Notes: generated from the sequence alone by a model not told the origin. Positions 53,563 through 63,072 are shown, counted from the first letter of the stretch. The stretch is 64,000 nt of DNA from an uncultured Desulfovibrionaceae bacterium (GCA_949299515.1 CASGAP010000012.1:157948-221947), one strand, 5' to 3'. Translations and numbers: made by a program.

Positions 53563-55986
53563 TTACTGCTGCCGTATAATTTTTAAATCCGACAAAACCT
53601 GAAACAATTCTGCAAGATTGATAGGCTTTGCAATATGCCCGTTCATACCCGCGTCAAAGGAACGCTTGATGTCGTCCTGAAAAGCATTTGCCGTGGCTGC
53701 GATAATGGGAATTTCCTTAGCCCATTTGTTCGGCAAATCACGAATTTTTTTGGCAGCCTCGTACCCGTTCATAATCGGCATTTGAATATCCATAAAAACC
53801 AAATTGAAAGGATTGGCCTCATCCATATTCAAAAAAGACTCATAGGCTTTTTTGCCGTTGGGCGCTACGGTAACTTTTGCGCCGCACTTTTCCAAAAGCT
53901 TCTGAAACATCAATACATTCACCGGATTATCTTCCACAAGAAGCACCGAAAAGTTTTTCAGATTAATTTCTTTAGTTGTTATTTCTTTTTTCACAAATTC
54001 AGACTGCTGCGCTTCATAAAGCTGATACGGTATTTCCACTATAAATTCCGTCCCCTTTCCAACTTCGCTTTCTACGGCAATGGTTCCGCCCAGATTTTCC
54101 ACAAAAGCTTTCACAATGGCAAGCCCGAGCCCAAGCCCCTCAATCTCATAGCTTATGCAGTCTTCTTCACGGTGAAACGGTTCAAAAATATGCGGAATAT
54201 TAGCTTTTAAAATACCTATGCCCGTATCTTTTATGCTGAGCCGAAACAACGATATCAGGCTGGAATGTTTGTCTCTGCTTTCCGTCATCACAAAGGCTAT
54301 CGAACCGCCGACAGGAGTGTATTTAACGGCGTTGCTCAATATGTTCCCGATAATCCTTGAAAATTTATTTTTATCGCCTATAACGGCGGTATGCTTTACC
54401 TGCTTACAATCAAAGGTGAAAAGTAAATTTTTTGCCGAAAAATTAGCGGAAAACAAATTTATCACCTGCTTTGCCTCATCTATGGGCGAAAACACTTCAC
54501 TTTCGTTTTTCAGCAGCCCGTTTTCGATTTTATTCATTTCAAGCACATCATTCAACAAGCTTAACAAATGCTCTGAACTTTGTTTAATAATATCAAAGCT
54601 CTCCTTAACCTGTTCCTGATTTGTCAAATCCTCCATGGCAAGCTGGGTCATGCCTAAAATGGCATTCATCGGCGTACGCAAATCATGACTCATGGAAGCC
54701 AAAAAATGACTTTTTGCATAATTTGCGTTCTGCGTGGCCTCAAGCGCCTGCGTCAGGACTTCATTTTTCTTTTTTTCTTCCGCATACAGCTCTGTCATAT
54801 CCGTACAAGCAATATTAACAACATTCGGAACCTTTGAAAATTTAAAAAAGTGTATCTGTTTATAACGTATTTCACTGTTATTTAAACTGCATTTTATTTT
54901 GCATGAAATGGAATAAAAATTTTTTTTACGTATCTTTTTTATAATGGTTGCAAAATTAAATTCTTTTTTTATCCTTTCCCTGTCTTCCTTAACCACATAA
55001 TTATCTATTAATATATTTAAATCATGATTAAAATCATGGGATAAATTTAAATATTCCGTAACATCTTCAGGAAATGAACAAGGATACAAAGAATAAAAAT
55101 TATTTTTCATATTTAAATGAATAAAAAAATCTATCTGTGAATACAGATGAAATTCCGAAAATTTTAATTTCAGCAATTCCTCCGTAATGTCATATACCAT
55201 GGTAAAGCATAAAATATCTTGGGATATCGGGTCCTGATACAATGTATTGTACGAACGTATCCATAAAAATTTCCCTTCATAATTTATATAGGGCAGCAAA
55301 AGAACAAAATTAAACTCGTCATTATTGAATTTTTCCTGCAAATTGGCAAGCGCATACGTTGTCTGCATAGTCTTTTTTGCTTCGGAAGAAACAAATTTCC
55401 AACTGATTTTTTTTATAAACTCCTTAACGGTCAGCGTATCATAAACATTCCTTTCCTGCTTGTTGGCATGGTAACTGGTAATGACGGAATCTTGAGTTAC
55501 GTTTATGATATATTTCATAATTAAATTTTTACTGTCTTCCTTCCACTGATCCAAATGCTGAAAAAAACTCTTCAGCACGCCGGTATGCGAATTTTGCGAA
55601 TTTTCAGAATTGACAACCGTAATAAACCCATTAATATTGCAAATCAAAATCTGTGATTTTTTTTTTGTCAGCGAAATCGAAGAATTAACCAAAAATTTAT
55701 CTTTAAGTTCTGCAAGCAGATGCACAATGGCAAACTCATCTGTTATACGCTGAATAGAATATTTGCGGTATATAACCTGATGCACAGTTTTCAGTTCGCG
55801 CTGGCGTTCCACAAAAAATAAATACAGATTTTTTTTGCCGACGAAATCAACCGCCCCCAACGAGTTATAATAATGTATATCGTCGGTGCAGTATTCAAGA
55901 CTTTTCTCAATGTCACAGCATTCAAACAGATAATGACAAAACTCTTTTACCTGAGCAATCAGTTCGTCATCGCTAAAGCTGAACAT
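53563..55986 (-). CDS. hybrid sensor histidine kinase/response regulator (copy B of tandem pair)
   Basis: This 807-residue paralogue of copy A has the same domain order: NTF2/SnoaL-like (FSDDELIAQVKEFCHYLFECCDIEKSLEY), sensor region, HisKA (SHDLRTPMN), HATPase (SNAVKYT, DTGIGI, GLGLGLAIVKAF) and receiver (LLVEDNPVN, FMDIQMP, IAKPI). Similarity is highest in kinase and receiver, lower in the sensor region, suggesting different inputs to similar outputs. A strong AGGGGG site lies 7 bp before the ATG. It is upstream of copy A and probably duplicated together with its TA tract. No membrane helices or obvious output partner lie nearby. Confidence 0.92.
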   Translation of the reverse strand: MFSFSDDELIAQVKEFCHYLFECCDIEKSLEYCTDDIHYYNSLGAVDFVGKKNLYLFFVERQRELKTVHQVIYRKYSIQRITDEFAIVHLLAELKDKFLVNSSISLTKKKSQILICNINGFITVVNSENSQNSHTGVLKSFFQHLDQWKEDSKNLIMKYIINVTQDSVITSYHANKQERNVYDTLTVKEFIKKISWKFVSSEAKKTMQTTYALANLQEKFNNDEFNFVLLLPYINYEGKFLWIRSYNTLYQDPISQDILCFTMVYDITEELLKLKFSEFHLYSQIDFFIHLNMKNNFYSLYPCSFPEDVTEYLNLSHDFNHDLNILIDNYVVKEDRERIKKEFNFATIIKKIRKKNFYSISCKIKCSLNNSEIRYKQIHFFKFSKVPNVVNIACTDMTELYAEEKKKNEVLTQALEATQNANYAKSHFLASMSHDLRTPMNAILGMTQLAMEDLTNQEQVKESFDIIKQSSEHLLSLLNDVLEMNKIENGLLKNESEVFSPIDEAKQVINLFSANFSAKNLLFTFDCKQVKHTAVIGDKNKFSRIIGNILSNAVKYTPVGGSIAFVMTESRDKHSSLISLFRLSIKDTGIGILKANIPHIFEPFHREEDCISYEIEGLGLGLAIVKAFVENLGGTIAVESEVGKGTEFIVEIPYQLYEAQQSEFVKKEITTKEINLKNFSVLLVEDNPVNVLMFQKLLEKCGAKVTVAPNGKKAYESFLNMDEANPFNLVFMDIQMPIMNGYEAAKKIRDLPNKWAKEIPIIAATANAFQDDIKRSFDAGMNGHIAKPINLAELFQVLSDLKIIRQQ

Positions 55987-56017
55987 TGTTTATCCCCCTA
56001 TTTTTAAGCTTGCATTC

Positions 56018-56033
56018 TATATATATATATATA
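56018..56033 (-). repeat. (TA)8 tract upstream of kinase copy B, inside an inverted repeat
   Basis: Eight TA units lie 31 bp upstream of the start codon. They are bracketed by GCTTGC and GCAAGC (56009-56014 and 56041-56046 region), so the RNA or DNA could form a cruciform-like hairpin with the self-complementary TA tract in its middle. Confidence 0.8.
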
Positions 56034-56119
56034 GGAAAAAGCAAGCATAAAAAACCAAAAAAAGTAAATTTTGTTTTCAGTTTCGGTAAACCGTAAACAA
56101 GGCAAACCGATAAAACAAA

Positions 56120-56145
56120 CCGGCATTTATAAAAATAAATGCCGG
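56120..56145 (-). terminator. second hairpin downstream of apeB
   Basis: The stem CCGGCATTTAT/ATAAATGCCGG has a 4-nt loop. On the minus strand it follows the first terminator and precedes TTTGTTTT, giving a tandem terminator. Confidence 0.6.
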
Positions 56146-56156
56146 CAAAAAGGAAA

Positions 56157-56178
56157 CCGGGGGAATATTTTCCCCCGG
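56157..56178 (-). terminator. hairpin terminator downstream of apeB
   Basis: The stem CCGGGGGAA/TTCCCCCGG (56157-56165 with 56170-56178) lies 22 bp after the apeB stop codon and is followed by a T-rich stretch on the minus strand. Confidence 0.7.
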
Positions 56179-56200
56179 AAATCAATCAATATTTTCCCAA

Positions 56201-57568
56201 TCACGCCCCGTAAAAAGCTTTATACGCCTCCTTGGTGTAATACACGTCCGCTACGGAAGAAAGCTCAAAAGGACTATGCATACCCAAAAGCGACGGCCCC
56301 ATATCAATAGTATTCATACCGTACACAGCCAAAAACAGCGCCACGGTTCCGCCTCCGCCGTGATCGACTTTGCCAAGTGCCGCCATTTGCCACGGAATTT
56401 CTTTTTCCGCAAAAATATTTCTCAGCCATGCGATATATTCAGGGTGTGCGTCGTTTGCCCCGTATTTTCCCCCGGAACCGGTAAATTTACACAGCGTGGG
56501 ACCGTAGCCGATTATTGAAGAATTCTGCTTTTCGTGCAGTTCCTGCCAGTCCGGGTCAATGGCAGCGTGCACATCGGCAGAAAGCGCTTTGCCTGCCAGC
56601 ATAACTTTGCTGAACGGCACGGCAGGCGCCCAAGCAGATATACAATCCTGCATACAGTATTCAAAAAAACGGGAACTTGCACCGGTCGTACCTTCGGAGC
56701 CGATTTCTTCTTTATCCCAAAGCATCAGCGCCGTGGCATATTCCGGTTCTTCAACAGCAAGAAAAGCTTCCAAAGCCGTAAACACGCAAATCCTGTCGTC
56801 TTGGCCGTATCCGCCGATCAAACCGCTGTCCAAGCCCACGAAACGGGCCTCGCCTGCGGGCACAGCCTGAATTTCCGCAGAAAGCAAATCTTCTTCCGCA
56901 ATGCCGTATTTTTTATTCAGCAATTTAAGAACATGAGATTTTATAGGCGTTTCCTGTTTATCTTTGCCTTTTTGCGGCAACGGAATATGCCCGATCACCA
57001 CATTGAGTTTTTCAGCCTGAAAAGCTTTGCTCACTGTTTGCGTCACCTGCTCTTTTGCCAAATGCGGCAGCAAATCGGAAATAGTAAAATCAGGATCGCC
57101 CGCTTTTTCGCCGATAACGATTTTCACGGTTTCACCGTTTTTTTTCACGGCAACCCCGTGCAGAGCCAAAGGACGGGCAAGCCACTGATATTTCAGTATA
57201 CCGCCGTAATAATGGGTTTTCGCCTGCGCCACTCCCACGGTTTCCAAAAGCGGGTTTTGTTTAAAATCAAGACGCGGACTGTCGCTGTGGGCAGTAATCA
57301 GGCGGAAGCCTTCGGATAAATCCCGTTTGCCCCTGCGCATGGCAAAAAGACTTTTATTATGCAGCACGGCAACATAACGGCCGTCGGCAAAATCATTGCC
57401 GAATCCCGCCTGCTTCAGACGGTTCAGAGCATATTCCGTGCATTCGCGTTCTGTTTTGTTTTCAGAAAGAAAGCGCACATACTGCTTTGCAAAATCATGC
57501 ATAAGCTTCTGCGCTTTGCCGTCCGCCTTTTCCCAAATGGATTTTGTCTTATACGCTAAATTTTCCAT
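56201..57568 (-). CDS. apeB: M18 family aminopeptidase
   Basis: M18 aminopeptidases are cytosolic dinuclear zinc enzymes that remove acidic or other N-terminal residues. The 455 residues show ligand motifs TAHSDSPRLDFK, GYGQDDRI, WDKEEIGSEG and VDHGGGGTVALFLA. The gene overlaps the selA end by 20 bp, so it is part of the hypA-hypB-folC-selA-apeB operon. Confidence 0.92.
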   Translation of the reverse strand: MENLAYKTKSIWEKADGKAQKLMHDFAKQYVRFLSENKTERECTEYALNRLKQAGFGNDFADGRYVAVLHNKSLFAMRRGKRDLSEGFRLITAHSDSPRLDFKQNPLLETVGVAQAKTHYYGGILKYQWLARPLALHGVAVKKNGETVKIVIGEKAGDPDFTISDLLPHLAKEQVTQTVSKAFQAEKLNVVIGHIPLPQKGKDKQETPIKSHVLKLLNKKYGIAEEDLLSAEIQAVPAGEARFVGLDSGLIGGYGQDDRICVFTALEAFLAVEEPEYATALMLWDKEEIGSEGTTGASSRFFEYCMQDCISAWAPAVPFSKVMLAGKALSADVHAAIDPDWQELHEKQNSSIIGYGPTLCKFTGSGGKYGANDAHPEYIAWLRNIFAEKEIPWQMAALGKVDHGGGGTVALFLAVYGMNTIDMGPSLLGMHSPFELSSVADVYYTKEAYKAFYGA

Positions 57569-58967
57569 AACTGTCCTGCAATATTGAAATTAAACATTTT
57601 TTTACCAGCGGAAATTCCTCTTCGGCAATCGTCCGCACGTCAAAAAGAAATTTATCATGTTCAACCCTGCCCACAAGCGGCGGATCAGTCTGCAAAAAAC
57701 GCTCTTTCAGCACCTGGGCGGAAAATTCCGAATCTTCGCGGCAAAACTCAAGGCTAACCACATACGTGGGCAAATCGTTTTCAGGAAAAGAACCGCCGCC
57801 GACTCTGGAAACATTTTCTTCAAGCATCAAGTTAACAACTCCCTGCGGTACGGCTTTTTTCAGCACAGAACAAAGTTTTTGCGCCTTTTTTTTCAGCTCC
57901 TGCGCCGATACGGTCATGGCACGCAGAGTCGGAATTTTTTCCAACGCCTGCTTTTCGTCATAATACAGGCGCAATGTTGCCGCCAAAGCCGCCAGCGTCA
58001 GTTTGTCGCAGCGCATGGCACGGAGCATTTGATTTTTTTTGATCTTTGCGATGTATTCCTTTTTGCCGGCTATGATGCCTGCCTGCGGCCCGCCCAATAC
58101 TTTATCCCCGGAAAAGGTGACAATATCAATGCCTGCGGCTAGAATTTCCCTGACTGTGGGCTCACCGCGCAGACCGTAAGGAGAAAAATCCACCAAACTT
58201 CCGCTGCCAAGATCATGGAAAACAGGAATGCCGCGGCTGTGCGCCAGCTCCGCAAGCTCATAATTGGGTACATCGGCATGAAAACCGACTATACGGTAAT
58301 TGGAAGTATGCACTTTTAAAACGGCTTTGGTATTTTCAGAAAGAACTTCGGCATAATCGGCCAAATGCGTTTTATTGGTGGTGCCGACTTCCCGCAGGAG
58401 CGCTCCGCTGTGCTTCATTACTTCCGGAATACGGAAACTTCCGCCAATTTCCACCAACTCGCCGCGGGAAACCACAACTTCCCCGCCCCCGCACAGCGTA
58501 TTCAGCATCAAATACACCGCTGCTGCATTATTGTTTACCGCCAGCGCCGCTTCAGCCCCGGTCAAACGGCAAATGTCCTCTTCAATCAGACTGTGCCTGC
58601 TGCCCCGGCTGCCGCTTTGCAGATCAAATTCCAAATTGCAGTACCCTTCCGCGGCGGTCTGCACGGCCTGCAGGGCTTCTTTTGCCAAAACGGAACGGCC
58701 CAAATTCGTATGGATTACCACACCTGCGGCATTGATAACCTTTTTCACCCGCGGCGCAAGAGCTTTTTCCACGTATTTAGCCAACGCCGGAAACAAAACC
58801 TCCTGCCGCAGCTCGCCTTCGGCAACAGTGCCGTTTTTAATCTGCACACGCTTTTCCTGCAAAAAATTCTGTATTGCCGTACACAGCATTGCATGAGGAT
58901 ACATGCTTTCCCGAAACTGCTGCAGGCAAACATCCACGGAAGGCAGTAAACGATACAAAGAACTCAT
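57549..58967 (-). CDS. selA: L-seryl-tRNA(Sec) selenium transferase
   Basis: SelA converts seryl-tRNA(Sec) to selenocysteinyl-tRNA(Sec) with selenophosphate. The 472 residues have HTNLGRSVLA, the PLP lysine in FSGDKVLGGPQAG, and the N-terminal LLPSVD region. Its presence implies that the organism makes selenoproteins, for example formate dehydrogenase or NiFeSe hydrogenase. selB and the tRNA-Sec gene are not in the window. It starts 8 bp after folC. Confidence 0.96.
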   Translation of the reverse strand: MSSLYRLLPSVDVCLQQFRESMYPHAMLCTAIQNFLQEKRVQIKNGTVAEGELRQEVLFPALAKYVEKALAPRVKKVINAAGVVIHTNLGRSVLAKEALQAVQTAAEGYCNLEFDLQSGSRGSRHSLIEEDICRLTGAEAALAVNNNAAAVYLMLNTLCGGGEVVVSRGELVEIGGSFRIPEVMKHSGALLREVGTTNKTHLADYAEVLSENTKAVLKVHTSNYRIVGFHADVPNYELAELAHSRGIPVFHDLGSGSLVDFSPYGLRGEPTVREILAAGIDIVTFSGDKVLGGPQAGIIAGKKEYIAKIKKNQMLRAMRCDKLTLAALAATLRLYYDEKQALEKIPTLRAMTVSAQELKKKAQKLCSVLKKAVPQGVVNLMLEENVSRVGGGSFPENDLPTYVVSLEFCREDSEFSAQVLKERFLQTDPPLVGRVEHDKFLFDVRTIAEEEFPLVKKCLISILQDSYGKFSV

Positions 58968-58975
58968 TGCATATC

Positions 58976-60298
58976 CTAATAAGACAATTGAAGTTTTTCG
59001 GGATACTCCCTGAAATATTCGGAAAGAAGATATAAAGAACCGCAGATCACGCAGGGATTTTCCTTAGCGTCTTTGCCGACAAAGTCCGGAAGTTTTTGCA
59101 GCACTTCGTGCAGACTTGCGCATTTCACCGTCGTCACGGCAAACAAAGCGGCAAGTTCATCCAGAGGAACAGCACGCTCGTTATTCTGAATTTCCGTCAC
59201 AATAACAGGAATATCAAGCCCGTGCTTTTTCAGAAACGCTTCAATCATCTGCACCATTTTCAGCGGTTCCTTATCTTTCAGACAAGAAAAAACAAAAGCA
59301 GACGGCGTGCAGCGCTCTGTTTCCAGAGTATGCAAAAGACTTTGCAGGCTGTGCAGATTATGTGCGCCGTCAAGCACAAGAGCAGGCATTTCGTTTTTGC
59401 GCTTTACCTGCTGAAAACGGCCGGGAATAAATGCCGTACTCAGCCCTTCGGCAACGGCTTTTGCCTCCACGGGCTTTTTATACATTTTGCAGTATACGCA
59501 CCATGCCAGCAAAGCGGTCTGAGCGTTAATATATTGATGTTCGCCTTTCAGCCCGAGTTCATACTGCGGTTTTTCGTCTGCCAGCACATACAGGCAGTCA
59601 GGCAAATCTCTCATATTTTCCATGGTATAAAACGGAATGCCGAATTTTTCAGCCCGTTCCCGCAGAATTTTTTCCACGCTTTCTGTCTGCGGAGCGGAAA
59701 TAACCGCCTGCACGCCCTCACGTATGGCATAGGATTTATCTTCTGCAATTTCTTCCAGTGTGCCGCCCAAAAGATTGGTATGATCCAGCGCTATGGGCGT
59801 AAACACGACAAACTGCGCAGGAATGGCGGTTGTTGCGTCATTTTTCGCACCGAGCCCTGCCTCGTATATCAGCAGATCAGGCTCGGAAAACATATACGCC
59901 ATAACAGACATTACGGTCAAAAGCTCAAAATATGTCAAATCCGGCACGGCTTCTGTTGCCTGCAGGGTCAAACTTGCCCATGCCGCTTTGGGCAGAAGCC
60001 TGTCATTCATTTTTATGCGCTCCAGCGGCGTCACAAAATGCGGAGAAGTAAAAACCCCGGCGCGAAAACCGTACGCCAGCGCAATGGAATGCAAAAAAGT
60101 CGATGTGGACCCTTTGCCGTTTGTTCCGACCACCTGCATTACAGGACACATCAAACGCAGGCCAAGCGAAGATTTTGCCTTTTCCATGCGTTCCAGTCCC
60201 AAATCCATATGGAACATACCCAAACAGTTTAAATAGTTTTCCACATCTTCAAAGTTTTTAAACTTGTCAGAAGGAATTCTGCAGGAACAAGGAGTCAT
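58976..60298 (-). CDS. folC: folylpolyglutamate/dihydrofolate synthase
   Basis: FolC adds glutamate to folates and may also make dihydrofolate. The 440-residue Mur-ligase-type enzyme has the P-loop GTNGKGSTS, TSPHFVTPLERI, YEAGLGAKNDAT, and DGAHNLHSLQ. The short N-terminal Cys-containing stretch (TPCSCRIPSD) is not a known motif. It lies between hypB and selA. Confidence 0.93.
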   Translation of the reverse strand: MTPCSCRIPSDKFKNFEDVENYLNCLGMFHMDLGLERMEKAKSSLGLRLMCPVMQVVGTNGKGSTSTFLHSIALAYGFRAGVFTSPHFVTPLERIKMNDRLLPKAAWASLTLQATEAVPDLTYFELLTVMSVMAYMFSEPDLLIYEAGLGAKNDATTAIPAQFVVFTPIALDHTNLLGGTLEEIAEDKSYAIREGVQAVISAPQTESVEKILRERAEKFGIPFYTMENMRDLPDCLYVLADEKPQYELGLKGEHQYINAQTALLAWCVYCKMYKKPVEAKAVAEGLSTAFIPGRFQQVKRKNEMPALVLDGAHNLHSLQSLLHTLETERCTPSAFVFSCLKDKEPLKMVQMIEAFLKKHGLDIPVIVTEIQNNERAVPLDELAALFAVTTVKCASLHEVLQKLPDFVGKDAKENPCVICGSLYLLSEYFREYPEKLQLSY

Positions 60299-60311
60299 AC
60301 CGCACCCTTTT

Positions 60312-60968
60312 CTATTGTTGTTTCAGAGCCACTTGTTTGCGAAGCCATGCATACCAGCTGTCCAATCCTTGCTTGGTGCGGCAGGAAACTTCAAAAACTT
60401 CTATATCCTTATTCAGGGCTTTGCCGAATTTCGCGGCTTTTGCCACGTCAAAATCAACATAATCCAGCAAATCCACTTTATTAATGATCATGGCATGGGC
60501 AAGCTGAAAGAGTCTGGGATATTTTTCCGGTTTATCGTCGCCTTCAGCCGCGCTCAGCAGGGCAATTTTCGCATCTTCGCCGCAGTCAAATTCCACGGGA
60601 CAAACAAGGTTGCCCACATTCTCGATAAACAAAATATCAAGTTCGGACAAATCAAAATTTTTAATAACGTCACGAACCATTTTACTGTCCAAATGGCAGC
60701 CGCCGTCCGTATTGATCTGAACGGCTTTTGCGCCTGTGGCGGCAACACGTTTGGCGTCGTTGTCGGTTTGGCAGTCGCCCTCGATAACGCCCATTTTAAA
60801 TTCTTCACGCAAATCGGAAAGGGTTTTTTCCAGCAAAGAAGTCTTACCGGAACCGGGAGAACTGATCAAATTCAAAACCAAAACCTTATGTTCGGCAAAA
60901 AGTTTTTTCAGTTCCTCCGCCACGCTGTCGTTTGCTTCCAAAATACTGCGCTCAATCGAAATATCCAT
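60312..60968 (-). CDS. hypB: hydrogenase nickel incorporation protein HypB
   Basis: HypB is the GTPase that, with HypA, supplies Ni to [NiFe] hydrogenase. I use the ATG at 60968 (GAGGTG upstream), giving 218 residues. Motifs are the P-loop SSPGSGKTS, EGDCQTDNDAKR, the metal-binding Cys-His in GGCHLDSKMV, and NKVDLLDYV. The N-terminal Cys/His-rich nickel-storage segment seen in some HypB proteins is absent. The operon with hypA is usual; the neighbour folC is not. Confidence 0.95.
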   Translation of the reverse strand: MDISIERSILEANDSVAEELKKLFAEHKVLVLNLISSPGSGKTSLLEKTLSDLREEFKMGVIEGDCQTDNDAKRVAATGAKAVQINTDGGCHLDSKMVRDVIKNFDLSELDILFIENVGNLVCPVEFDCGEDAKIALLSAAEGDDKPEKYPRLFQLAHAMIINKVDLLDYVDFDVAKAAKFGKALNKDIEVFEVSCRTKQGLDSWYAWLRKQVALKQQ

Positions 60969-60978
60969 AGTCACCTCA

Positions 60979-61332
60979 TTACTCCGCTTCAATTCTGTCT
61001 AAAAAAATACCCTCGCCTTTCACTACCTCAAAACTTCCTTCTTCGCGGCAGTTGGGACAAGGGATAAAAAAATACTCTTTCTGATCGGTTTTAAAAACAT
61101 GGGAACACAATCGACATTTCAACTCAAGCTCTTCCCGTATCAAATGCAGCCTGGCTCCGGCAAATTCCGAATCCTTGGTCAGCACCTCAAAGGCAAACTG
61201 CATAGAATCCGCAACAATATTGGACAAAACCCCATAACGGACGGTTATGGAACGCAATGTCTTTACCTTGTGTTTTTCCATTTCCTGTGCTACTAATTCC
61301 AGCACATTGGTCATTAATGATACTTCATGCAT
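60979..61332 (-). CDS. hypA: hydrogenase maturation nickel metallochaperone HypA
   Basis: HypA binds nickel through its N-terminal MHE motif and zinc through two Cys pairs, seen here as CRLC and CPNC. The 117 residues match the family. It is the first gene in a five-gene operon (hypA-hypB-folC-selA-apeB) and is divergent from the YqiA-like gene. Confidence 0.95.
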   Translation of the reverse strand: MHEVSLMTNVLELVAQEMEKHKVKTLRSITVRYGVLSNIVADSMQFAFEVLTKDSEFAGARLHLIREELELKCRLCSHVFKTDQKEYFFIPCPNCREEGSFEVVKGEGIFLDRIEAE

Positions 61333-61402
61333 ACCCTTATACTAATATAGAAAAAAGCGCCCGTCTATATAAAATTTTTTTCACATGGAGAATTTTTGAA
61401 AA

Positions 61403-61981
61403 ATGAACAAAAATACGCCGATTTTTGCTTATATTCACGGTTTTAACAGCGATAAAAGTTCCCGTTCCTACAAAGAGCTAAACTTTCTGCTCGGCAATGT
61501 CCTGGACTTTCACTACAGCTACATACAGCCTGCCCCCCTTGCCCTAAAGGAAATCGAGAACAAACTGCTCTCTGCTCTGTCCGCAAACAAAAACATCGCT
61601 CTTATCGGCTCATCGCTGGGCGGATTTTTCGCACTGTTTCTTGCCCATAAGTATTCTCTGCCCTGCACGGCTTTCAACCCCGTAACCTTTCCCCACGAAC
61701 AGCTTGCGCCGTTCACCGGAAAAAATTATAACTTTTACACCAACGAAGAATGGGATTTTACGCAGGAACTTTTGCTTGCCTACAAAGAACTGCCGCTTTC
61801 TGCCGCAATGCCCCGCACGCCGAACATCATACTCGGCGTTAACGATACAACCATAGACCCAAACGTCACCCTGCGCTTTTGGAAGAAAAAAGCAAACATT
61901 TTCATTACGGAAGAAGAACATTCCATAGCAGATTATAAAAAATATCTTCCAGTAATTCAAAATAGTATCAAAAATCAATAG
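61403..61981 (+). CDS. YqiA/UPF0227-like alpha/beta hydrolase
   Basis: This 192-residue protein has the YqiA fold signatures: FAYIHGFNSDKSS at the start, the nucleophile elbow GSSLGGFFALFLA, PVTFPHEQL and a late catalytic His in EEEHSIADYKKYLP. YqiA of E. coli is an esterase on short substrates. It is transcribed divergently from hypA. The 60 bp region between has no clear promoter consensus. Confidence 0.88.
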   Translation: MNKNTPIFAYIHGFNSDKSSRSYKELNFLLGNVLDFHYSYIQPAPLALKEIENKLLSALSANKNIALIGSSLGGFFALFLAHKYSLPCTAFNPVTFPHEQLAPFTGKNYNFYTNEEWDFTQELLLAYKELPLSAAMPRTPNIILGVNDTTIDPNVTLRFWKKKANIFITEEEHSIADYKKYLPVIQNSIKNQ

Positions 61982-62081
61982 ACAAAAACAACAAACAGCG
62001 CCTTCTGTGTCTGTATTTATTGCTGTGTACGACCCGCATGAAACAGCACGGCAAACCGAAACAGCGCACCGCACAAATTTT

Positions 62082-62993
62082 TTACTGATACAAGGCTCTG
62101 ATTTTTCTGCGAACCGAACGAAACGGAATTATGCGGGAAAGCTTCAGCAGCAGTTCTGTTTTCAGATAATCCCCATAAGAATAAAAAGCGCAGAAAACCC
62201 GCTTTTTATGCTGCTTCTTGGGAAATTTTCTTGCCAGCGGCTCATAGGCGCTGTTCCAGCTGTCATAAAAAAGATTTCGGTTTCGCCGCATATATTCGGA
62301 AGTTTTCTTCTTTCCGAACGATGCGTGCGATTTATGGTATACATATAAATTATCTATAAAAACCGTGCGGTAGCCTGCTTCAACGGCACGCATACAAAAA
62401 TCCAGTTCTTCAAAATACCCCGGACTGTACCGACCGTCAAAAAGCCCGACCCTTTCCAAACACGCTTTGTGCATACTGAAACACGCACCGTCAGGAAAAA
62501 CAATATCAGGATAAACAGGGACAATTTTTCGGGCTGTTGCATCCATTTCTTCCAGTCTGCGTACAAGACTTTCCTTATCCAAAACACAGCCGCCCAGCTG
62601 CGGCGGAACGGAAAAAGGATTTCCGTGAGCCAATATGGGACTTGCCACGCCTATTTTTTCATCGGAAGAAAAACAGGCTAAAATACGCTCGGAAAAACCG
62701 ACAGAAATATAGGTATCGCTGTTTAAAAGCGTAATAATGTCGGAAGAACAGGCTGAAATCCCGTCATTGGCTGAATGCAGATACCCTTTATTTTCCGTAT
62801 GGCGTATTACCCTCACCTGTTCATGCTTTTCTGCAAAATTTTGCAGCAAAAGCCGGGTTTCTTCCTCCGAAGCGTCATCTACAATTACAAACTCTACTTT
62901 AGAAAAGTCCACGGACTTCTCCAGGGACTCCAAACAAAAAGCCACATCCTGCGGCGCATTATACACAGTTAAAACAAGCGAATGAGACAGCAA
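62082..62993 (-). CDS. family 2 glycosyltransferase
   Basis: This 303-residue GT-A enzyme has LTVYNAPQDVAFCLESLEKS, IVDDASEEETR, the DxD-like LNSDTYI, PDGACFSMHKA and FEELDFCMRAVEAGYRTVFIDN, typical of rhamnosyl/glucosyl transferases that build cell-surface polysaccharide. The start is a TTG at 62993 with TTAGGA upstream. The C-terminus is strongly basic. It sits next to tRNA-Arg and the disrupted decarboxylase gene, so the area may be a surface-sugar island. Confidence 0.9.
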   Translation of the reverse strand: MLSHSLVLTVYNAPQDVAFCLESLEKSVDFSKVEFVIVDDASEEETRLLLQNFAEKHEQVRVIRHTENKGYLHSANDGISACSSDIITLLNSDTYISVGFSERILACFSSDEKIGVASPILAHGNPFSVPPQLGGCVLDKESLVRRLEEMDATARKIVPVYPDIVFPDGACFSMHKACLERVGLFDGRYSPGYFEELDFCMRAVEAGYRTVFIDNLYVYHKSHASFGKKKTSEYMRRNRNLFYDSWNSAYEPLARKFPKKQHKKRVFCAFYSYGDYLKTELLLKLSRIIPFRSVRRKIRALYQ

Positions 62994-63072
62994 AATATTT
63001 TCCTAACCATAAAACATAATTTATATTCTTTAATTACTATCCGTACCTTTCCCAAAAGTCAAGCCAAGCCTG

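Noticed and set aside
59096..60232. 378-codon plus-strand frame opposite folC
   Set aside because: It is antisense to folC with a His/Gln/Phe-rich translation and no start context.
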